Below are positions 21,402 through 26,368 of a stretch of 26,368 bases of DNA, piece after piece. The translations under genes were made by a program, and so were the position numbers. This DNA is from Dehalococcoidia bacterium (GTDB taxonomy: Bacteria > Chloroflexota > Dehalococcoidia > Dehalococcoidales > JAUWYK01), in assembly GCA_030615865.1 (NCBI GenBank), contig JAUWYK010000017.1, positions 1 to 26,368 of the forward strand. Reading direction: 5' to 3'. Below the pieces are notes generated by a model. It saw only the letters and a list, made by a program, of their open reading frames with translations. It did no database searches and was not told where the DNA came from. Within the stretch, counting starts at the first letter, position 1. Every line of letters starts with the position of its first letter.

Positions 21402-23453
21402 ATGGCTGCCAAAAACGGTATTAAGATTGTAAAAAGTATCTGCAATATGTGCCATTATCATTGTGGAATAGACGCCCATGTAAAAGACGGGAAGCTGATA
21501 AAGGTCACCCCTATGAAGGAGCATCCCTTCAACAAGCTATGTGTGAAAGCACAAGGAATAGTAGATTTGTTATACTCCAAGGAGCGGGTTACTAATCCAT
21601 TAAAGAAGGTAGATGGGACATGGCAAAAAATCTCTTGGGACGAAGCCTTTGATATTATTGGCAACAAATTGATTAGCATAAAGGAAAATTATGGGGCAAA
21701 AGCATTAGTCGTATATTTTGGTAATCCCTTTGTCGGTACTCATGTAGGAAGAGTGGTCAGTCGGTTCTGCAGTGTATATGGAACACCGAATATTACCTCA
21801 GGGGGTTCATTTTGCTTTGCTGCCAGAGCCATTGGCAACGGCTTAAGTATAAATAATCGAATGATGGCTCTCGCTCCTAGTTACTCCAATACCAGGTGCA
21901 TGGTGATATGGGGGCGTAACCCAACTAATTCCGATATCAACGAGGCAGCCGAAATCTCTCTGGCTAAAAAGGAAGGAGCCAGGTTAATAGTTGTTGACCC
22001 TAGGACAACCTCACTGGCCAAAGAAGCAGATATTCATATTCAGGTTAGACCTGGCACTGATTGTGCCCTTGCCCTTGGCTTGTTGAATGTAATCATAGCT
22101 GAGGAATTATATGATAAGGCTTTTGTGCGAGATTGGACCATTGGTTTCGATAAACTAAAGGAGCATGTCAAAAAGTATAGCCCTGAAGTAATAGAAAAGA
22201 TTACCTGGGTTCCAGCCGAGATAGTTAGAGAAATTGCCCGAATATACGCCACTAGTAAGCCGGCAACTATTTCGCAAGGGGAATCAATAGACCATTGTAT
22301 CAATGGTGTTCAGACCTGCCGAGCCATCTCTATTCTAGTCGCTATTACCGGGAATCTGGATATAACTGGGGGAAATGTCTATAGTTCACCACTCAGGCAG
22401 GCAAGCTTTAGAGTAAAGGGAATTGTTTCTGCTAACGACGCCATTGGTATCCAATATCCGTTATTTGGCAAATTTGCTGGTGGGACAACAGTAATGCCGG
22501 TGAACGATGCTATAATTACCGGGAAGCCATATCCGGTTAAAGCCATGATAGTTCAGGGAAGCAACCCGGTATTAACCTGGCCCAATACTAATAAGGTTAA
22601 ACAGGCATTTAGCAAGCTGGATTTACTGGTTGTATCCGACTTGTTTATGACTGAAACAGCTAAGCTGGCTCATATATTCCTTCCCGCCACCTCCTTCTTA
22701 GAGAGGGGAACCCTTCATGATTACATTGCTGAAGGCAAGCTGCCATCAATTGTGATGAGTAACAAGGTAGTTGAACCCATAGGCAATTGCCTTGATGATT
22801 GGCAGATATGGTCTGAACTGGGTAGAAGAATGGGTTATGCCGAGTATTTCCCATGGCAGAGCGCTGATGAGCTCGTTAGATACCTGCTTGAGCCATCAGG
22901 TATTACGCTGGAGCAACTTGAGCAAAATCCAGGTGGGGTATTATACCACGAGCTTACCCAGCGGAAATATGCCAAAGAGGGGTTGAATACTCCCTCAGGG
23001 AAGGTAGAAATATTTTCACAAACAATGCAGGACTATGGATATGACCCCTTGCCAGCATTTACCGAGCCGATAGAAAATGCCCCCAAGCTAGCCGAGAGCT
23101 ACCCATTCATATTGACTACCGGCGCTAGGGTAAGTGCCTTTACTCACTCGCGATACCGAGATATTGCCAGACTAAGAAAGCTTGTCCCACACCCTGTGGT
23201 TGAAATTAATGCCAGTGCGGCAAAGAAGCTGGGCATTGCCGATGGGGAGCAGGTAATTGTTGAATCGCCGAGAGGGAGAATTGAATTGAGGGCTAAGCTT
23301 ACCGAGGCTATTCACCCCAAAGTGGTTAGCCTGCAGCATGGATGGAACGAAGCCAATGCCAATATCCTGACCGATGATGAGGCTCGTGACCCAATTTCGG
23401 GCTACCCTGGATTTAGAACTGTTTTATGCCGGGTGATGACAGCCAGAGGCTAA
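21402..23453 (+). CDS. Molybdopterin oxidoreductase, DMSO reductase family
   Basis: This 683-residue protein is a Mo/W-bis-pyranopterin oxidoreductase. Its N-terminal 4Fe-4S motif is Cys14, Cys17, Cys21 and Cys47. Conserved segments follow: [89 protein letters not shown] and a C-terminal beta-barrel domain ([21 protein letters not shown]). Cys138 in [11 protein letters not shown] lies where this family has its metal ligand, suggesting cysteine ligation. No Tat signal is present, so it is cytoplasmic. No electron-transfer or membrane-anchor partner is next to it. The substrate cannot be told from sequence; polysulfide/thiosulfate-reductase-like or formate-dehydrogenase-like enzymes are the nearest types. 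AAGGAG lies about 13 bases upstream of its ATG, within tig. Confidence 0.85.
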   Translation: MAAKNGIKIVKSICNMCHYHCGIDAHVKDGKLIKVTPMKEHPFNKLCVKAQGIVDLLYSKERVTNPLKKVDGTWQKISWDEAFDIIGNKLISIKENYGAKALVVYFGNPFVGTHVGRVVSRFCSVYGTPNITSGGSFCFAARAIGNGLSINNRMMALAPSYSNTRCMVIWGRNPTNSDINEAAEISLAKKEGARLIVVDPRTTSLAKEADIHIQVRPGTDCALALGLLNVIIAEELYDKAFVRDWTIGFDKLKEHVKKYSPEVIEKITWVPAEIVREIARIYATSKPATISQGESIDHCINGVQTCRAISILVAITGNLDITGGNVYSSPLRQASFRVKGIVSANDAIGIQYPLFGKFAGGTTVMPVNDAIITGKPYPVKAMIVQGSNPVLTWPNTNKVKQAFSKLDLLVVSDLFMTETAKLAHIFLPATSFLERGTLHDYIAEGKLPSIVMSNKVVEPIGNCLDDWQIWSELGRRMGYAEYFPWQSADELVRYLLEPSGITLEQLEQNPGGVLYHELTQRKYAKEGLNTPSGKVEIFSQTMQDYGYDPLPAFTEPIENAPKLAESYPFILTTGARVSAFTHSRYRDIARLRKLVPHPVVEINASAAKKLGIADGEQVIVESPRGRIELRAKLTEAIHPKVVSLQHGWNEANANILTDDEARDPISGYPGFRTVLCRVMTARG

Positions 23454-23454
23454 A

Positions 23455-23488
23455 TTATGTAGTATCAACTCTGGCTTAGACTACATAA
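23455..23488 (+). other. Inverted repeat upstream of clpP
   Basis: TTATGTAGT (23455-23463) and ACTACATAA (23480-23488) form a perfect nine-base inverted repeat with a 16-base loop in the 67-base gap before clpP. It could be an operator or an mRNA hairpin. It is not a CIRCE element, and I cannot match it to CtsR sites. Confidence 0.4.
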
Positions 23489-23520
23489 ATACTGGTAGAA
23501 TAAGAGAGGAGGAGGAAAAA

Positions 23521-24210
23521 ATGAATAATCAGCCAACGAATGTTATTCCTATGGTAATTGAAAGTGGTGCCAGAGGGGAGCGAGCTTACGATATATACTC
23601 GCTCTTGCTAAGGGAGCGCATTGTCATGTTGGGTATGCCAATTAATGACCAGGTGGCTAATGTTATTATTGCTCAGCTTCTCTATCTGGAGCGAGAGGAC
23701 CCGGATAAGGACATAAGCCTCTACATTCACTGCCCTGGTGGCATCATCAGTGCTGGTCTTGCCATTTACGATACCATACAGCTTATACGCCCTGATGTGT
23801 CAACCATCTGTGTTGGGCTGGCGGCCAGCATGGGGACGCTGCTCCTTTGTGCTGGAGCCAAAGGCAAACGCTATGCCTTACCTAACTCCACTATCCACCT
23901 GCATCAGGCATTTGGTGGCGCTCAGGGACAGGCAGCCGATGTAGAGATTGCTGCCCGTGAGATTATGCGGATGCAAGAGCTAATTCGGAGTATCTTAGCT
24001 AAGCACACCGGTCAACCAATAGAAAAGATATCCCATGATACCGACCGTGACTTCTACCTTAACCCTGAGCAGGCGGTAGAATATGGCATTGTGGATGAAA
24101 TCCTGGGCAAGACGGCAAAAGAAATAGCCAAGCCCGATGAAGCTAAGGGCAAGCCGGCAAAAGAAGTAGCCAAGCCCGATAAAGCTGAGAGTAAGCCGGC
24201 AAAAGAATAG
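23521..24210 (+). CDS. clpP: ATP-dependent Clp protease proteolytic subunit
   Basis: This 229-residue ClpP peptidase forms the barrel that degrades proteins fed by Clp ATPases. The catalytic triad is visible: Ser103 in LAASMGTL, His128 in IHLHQAFGG and Asp177 in DTDRDFYL. The core ends near residue 195 ([11 protein letters not shown]). It continues into an unusual tail of two and a half 14-residue repeats rich in Lys, Pro and Ala ([14 protein letters not shown] type), which standard ClpP lacks. The ATG has a very strong GAGGAGGAGG site. No clpX follows; the next gene is convergent, 20 bases away. Confidence 0.95.
   Translation: MNNQPTNVIPMVIESGARGERAYDIYSLLLRERIVMLGMPINDQVANVIIAQLLYLEREDPDKDISLYIHCPGGIISAGLAIYDTIQLIRPDVSTICVGLAASMGTLLLCAGAKGKRYALPNSTIHLHQAFGGAQGQAADVEIAAREIMRMQELIRSILAKHTGQPIEKISHDTDRDFYLNPEQAVEYGIVDEILGKTAKEIAKPDEAKGKPAKEVAKPDKAESKPAKE
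24106..24210 (+). repeat. 42-base tandem repeat at the 3' end of clpP
   Basis: Two full 42-base units (24106-24147, 24148-24189) and a part unit (24190-24210) encode 14-residue repeats at the ClpP C terminus. The similarity continues past the TAG (GAATAGACCAAAGCTGATAAA against GAAGTAGCCAAGCCCGATAAA). This indicates that loss of one base in a third unit created the stop. Confidence 0.85.
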
Positions 24211-24230
24211 ACCAAAGCTGATAAAAATAA

Positions 24231-25196
24231 TTACAGTGGTTGTGAATAAAGCTCTCGGTAGCGTTGAGCTAGTTCGTTGAAGGTGGGGAAGCCCTGCCTT
24301 GTGCCCAGCTTAGTAATGGAGAACCGCGCCACAATGTCGCCCAGGAGACCACATTCCTTAAGCCCCTTGCCCTTAAGTGAGCCAAGGAGAAATCCGGTGG
24401 CAAAAGCGTCACCAGCGCCGGTAGTATCTACTTCAGCCCCTGTATCCCGGCTACCAGATTCCACCACGTATTCATTCTTAGTGTCTCTGATATAGCAAAC
24501 TGCGGTAGTGTTTCTAAGTCTACTCCCTTTGCCCAAGGTAACCACAACGTTCTGGCAGCCTTGCTTAAGGCAGTTCTCAGCTCCAACTATAACATCCTCC
24601 CCGGTCAACTGCCGTATTTCATTATGGTTAATAAAAAGAACGTGAGTCCTACTTAATATCGGGGTAAGAGCCTTAAGCCCCTTGGTGGCATATAGTGCCC
24701 CGGGAGCAAAGCTAAGCTTAATAGATAAATCTAACCTACCTATCACCTCCAGCAATATCTTGAACTGCCTGTCATCAGCAAAGGAAGAAAGGTGAAGCAT
24801 CTTTGCCCGGTTTATATAGGTCAAATCCAGGTCATCTATAGTTAGTAAGCTATTGGCACCAGGTATAACATAGAGAGAGCGCCTGCCCAGCCTATCGCTA
24901 AGGCACAATACTGAGCCTGTTTTTGTCCCACGCTTTATCCTGATTTGACTAATATCTACCCCCACTTTCTGAAGGTCGTTTAGCAATATTTTGCCTTCAG
25001 CATCATCACCAACCACGCCGGCAAAGCCGGTACTCACCTCGAGCTTTGCCAAACCATAGATTGTGTTGGCTGCCGAGCCGCCGGGAGACGATTTTGTTTC
25101 ACTTACTACCGCCTCTCCGTCGTCAAGGATACGCTCTACCTGGTATAAATAGTCTATGTTTAGCGCCCCTAACCCAACTACTTCAATATTGCTCAT
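24231..25196 (-). CDS. PfkB-family carbohydrate/nucleoside kinase
   Basis: This 321-residue ribokinase-like (PfkB) kinase transfers phosphate from ATP to a sugar or nucleoside hydroxyl. The N-terminal signature is VVGLGALNIDYLYQVERIL, followed by the substrate-binding SSPGGSAANTIYGLA (residues 37-50). The C-terminal signature DTTGAGDAFATGFLLG contains the catalytic Asp263 and the GAGD anion hole. Family members include adenosine kinase, ribokinase and fructokinase; sequence alone does not decide among them, though the overall pattern is near the adenosine-kinase/ribokinase side. The ATG is preceded by AAGGAAA at some distance. It converges on clpP with a 20-base gap and is the last gene of a minus-strand run. 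Its first bases overlap a probable small ORF. Confidence 0.88.
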   Translation of the reverse strand: MSNIEVVGLGALNIDYLYQVERILDDGEAVVSETKSSPGGSAANTIYGLAKLEVSTGFAGVVGDDAEGKILLNDLQKVGVDISQIRIKRGTKTGSVLCLSDRLGRRSLYVIPGANSLLTIDDLDLTYINRAKMLHLSSFADDRQFKILLEVIGRLDLSIKLSFAPGALYATKGLKALTPILSRTHVLFINHNEIRQLTGEDVIVGAENCLKQGCQNVVVTLGKGSRLRNTTAVCYIRDTKNEYVVESGSRDTGAEVDTTGAGDAFATGFLLGSLKGKGLKECGLLGDIVARFSITKLGTRQGFPTFNELAQRYRELYSQPL

Positions 25197-25305
25197 TTGA
25201 AGCCCATTTCCTTATATAACGGCGTAAGTATACCATAGCAGCAAGTAATTCGCGTAAGTTCTGTGTCGCCTCCTCCTTAAATTCCAGGGCAACGACCTTG
25301 CCCAC
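25183..25305 (-). CDS. Possible 40-residue small protein
   Basis: A GTG at 25303-25305 overlaps the TAG of the upstream membrane-protein gene (TAGTG). It opens a 40-codon frame that ends at TGA inside the first codons of pfkB. The product starts MGKVVALEFKEEATQNLREL and continues with a basic amphipathic helix (MVYLRRYIRKWA). The stop/start overlap at one end and the pfkB overlap at the other look like translational coupling. It fills what would otherwise be a 108-base gap. There is no clear ribosome site before the GTG. Function is unknown, and it could be chance. Confidence 0.4.
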   Translation of the reverse strand: MGKVVALEFKEEATQNLRELLAAMVYLRRYIRKWASNEQY

Positions 25306-25721
25306 TATTTTGCCAAACGCTCCCAAATCTCCCTTGCCCATTCTCGTCGTCCTTTGAGAAATATAACCACGCCGCCAATAGTTGCTGCAGAAAACACGTA
25401 AAGAGCCACAATCGCGATTAAGAACCAGACATGCTCTTCTATTTCGGACAGAGCGTATAGTACATTGTGCAGAATGACACCAACAATAGCCACCGCGAAC
25501 GATATTCCGGCTACCAGCAGGAATGCTTTCAGCATTTTCAAACGTCTTTCGGCTAACTTTGGTTCCATTTGGTCATGGAATAGATTAGCTTTCTTTTTCC
25601 GAACCATCCATACCAAGTATACCCAGACCACTATTAGGGCGACCGCAACGGACGTAATCGTGAAAATCAACCCCGCTATCCCAAGTACAATGATTGTTCC
25701 GATTAATAATTTTTTTTTCAT
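25305..25721 (-). CDS. Small multi-pass membrane protein, unknown function
   Basis: I do not recognise this protein. From the ATG at 25721 it has 138 residues and begins MKKKLLIGTIIVLGIAGLIF. Hydrophobic segments cover about residues 4-40 (probably two helices, ending at the WMVRKKK positive patch), 65-92 and 105-125. It thus probably has four membrane helices, with basic loops suggesting a cytoplasmic middle loop. The frame extends 12 codons upstream, but those codons lie in the hairpin repeat, so the 25721 start is preferred. The sequence before it (GGGGGGGTGATA) comes from the repeat and may serve as a crude ribosome site. It lies upstream of the small ORF and pfkB on the same strand. Confidence 0.65.
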   Translation of the reverse strand: MKKKLLIGTIIVLGIAGLIFTITSVAVALIVVWVYLVWMVRKKKANLFHDQMEPKLAERRLKMLKAFLLVAGISFAVAIVGVILHNVLYALSEIEEHVWFLIAIVALYVFSAATIGGVVIFLKGRREWAREIWERLAK

Positions 25722-25726
25722 TATCA

Positions 25727-25804
25727 CCCCCCCCTTAATCCCCCTTCCCCTTAGCAAGGGGAAGGGGGAAGATAATTTTTTAGAGGGGCGTAGCCCCTCT
25801 AAAA
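25727..25804 (-). repeat. Two-hairpin intergenic repeat, inverted copy
   Basis: Read on the minus strand this has the same order as the copy at 18120. Hairpin 1 has twelve perfect pairs (25778-25789 with 25793-25804, three-base loop). After an AT-rich spacer, hairpin 2 has fourteen perfect pairs (25739-25752 with 25756-25769, AGC loop), and the G-rich TAAGGGGGGG tail follows. It separates the HAD gene from the membrane-protein gene and supplies the bases just before the latter's start. Confidence 0.8.
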
Positions 25805-25827
25805 CCCCCAGTTTTAATGTGATAAGC

Positions 25828-26368
25828 TCACCCTAGCTTACCTGCTTCCTCTCTAACCAGTCGCCTTATTCTCTTATGGACCTCAATGACTTCGTCTATA
25901 TCTTTTTTACCCGATAGCCAGTGAAAATAACCCTTATCCTCCACCCCCCCAATTTTCTCCTTCCACTTAACTATTCTCTCCACCCAACTTCGCTGACCCT
26001 TCTGCCATGCCTCTAGCACTTCCTTTAGGTCGCTGAGCGACGTAGAAGCCAGGCTCATCGTTGAGTAGGGTAGGGCATACTCATTAGCATTAAAGGCAAT
26101 GGCCAGTCCCCCCGCCTCCTCCACCGCCTGGAGCATCCTGAAATCGGTAATGCTATCTCCCACCACTACCCACTTGGATAAAGGCTGGTCATAGGTTTTA
26201 GAGAATCTATTTAAAGCAGCTACTTTACGTCGTCCGCCTACCGGCTTTACCAGTTCTAGCGCCATACCTAGACTGGTAGTCGGCAGTTTCTCCCAGAAGA
26301 AATAATCCAGGCTTTGCTTAATCCGGTCATCATCTACCATCGGGCGCATGGTCAGTATATCTTCCTCA
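25828..26368 (-). CDS. HAD-family hydrolase, N-terminal part outside the window
   Basis: This is the C-terminal part of a HAD-superfamily hydrolase. Motif IV is clear in WVVVGDSITDFRMLQAV, and a lysine that could be motif III lies in the GGRRKVAALNRF region. The N-terminal DxD nucleophile motif is missing. The frame stays open to the window edge past the ATG at 26349, so the gene most probably continues outside. A start at 26349 with GAGGAAG upstream is possible but would leave an enzyme without its nucleophile. The C terminus is a basic helical tail (HKRIRRLVREEAGKLG). Substrate is unknown. It is the most upstream gene of the minus-strand run toward pfkB. Confidence 0.7.
   Translation of the reverse strand, partial: EEDILTMRPMVDDDRIKQSLDYFFWEKLPTTSLGMALELVKPVGGRRKVAALNRFSKTYDQPLSKWVVVGDSITDFRMLQAVEEAGGLAIAFNANEYALPYSTMSLASTSLSDLKEVLEAWQKGQRSWVERIVKWKEKIGGVEDKGYFHWLSGKKDIDEVIEVHKRIRRLVREEAGKLG

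Noticed and set aside
25739..25804. Strong hairpins considered as an intrinsic terminator for the HAD gene
   Set aside because: On the minus strand hairpin 1 is followed by an A-rich run, not T; the same structure recurs at 18120 as a repeat element.

Overview
The window reads as a chromosomal segment of an anaerobic bacterium, most likely an uncultured Dehalococcoidia-like member of the Chloroflexota. This placement is inference from gene content: a homocysteine-from-sulfide gene set typical of strict anaerobes, a corrinoid/Fe-S protein of the QueG/reductive-dehalogenase fold, a cytoplasmic molybdopterin oxidoreductase and a divergent YchF ATPase. No rRNA is present to confirm it. Gene density is very high, starts are often GTG or TTG, and most promoters fit a sigma70-type TTGACA/TATAAT pattern with 17-18 base spacing.

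Layout. Positions 1-864 hold a tRNA island (tRNA-Gln partial, tRNA-Glu, tRNA-Leu) with a HicB/HicA toxin-antitoxin pair between the first two tRNAs. 885-2234 (minus) holds a YchF-type ATPase and a small HEAT-like protein, divergent from holA (2407-3414). 3540-7791 is a glucose-to-trehalose cassette: otsA, convergent and overlapping otsB, a ROK sugar kinase and galU. 7893-13020 is a plus-strand housekeeping run, alaS-ruvX-ctaB-tgt, with its own strong promoter; ctaB appears to start at ATT.

13017-17924 (minus) is the most interesting region. It is a seven-gene, tightly packed operon: QueG/RdhA-like Fe-S protein, HTH-like protein of unknown function, COG1900/DUF39 HcyBio protein, NIL-domain diferredoxin, UPF0280/COG2122 protein, nitronate-monooxygenase-like flavoprotein and a stand-alone NIL protein. 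Three of these match the set implicated in direct homocysteine synthesis in methanogens; the other four are candidate new partners.

17925-18284 is a gene-free, repeat-rich interval with two opposed promoters and copies of a two-hairpin repeat; another copy lies inverted at about 25727-25804. 18285-24210 carries aspS-tig-molybdopterin oxidoreductase-clpP; the oxidoreductase sits between tig and clpP, which are usually neighbours, and ClpP has a repeated Lys/Pro/Ala-rich tail. 24231-26368 (minus) holds a PfkB kinase, a probable 40-residue protein, a small membrane protein and the C-terminal part of a HAD hydrolase that runs off the window.

No CRISPR array, complete IS element or prophage is visible. 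The three main convergent gene ends (otsA/otsB, tgt/NIL, clpP/pfkB) overlap or are only 20 bases apart, leaving little or no room for ordinary intrinsic terminators.
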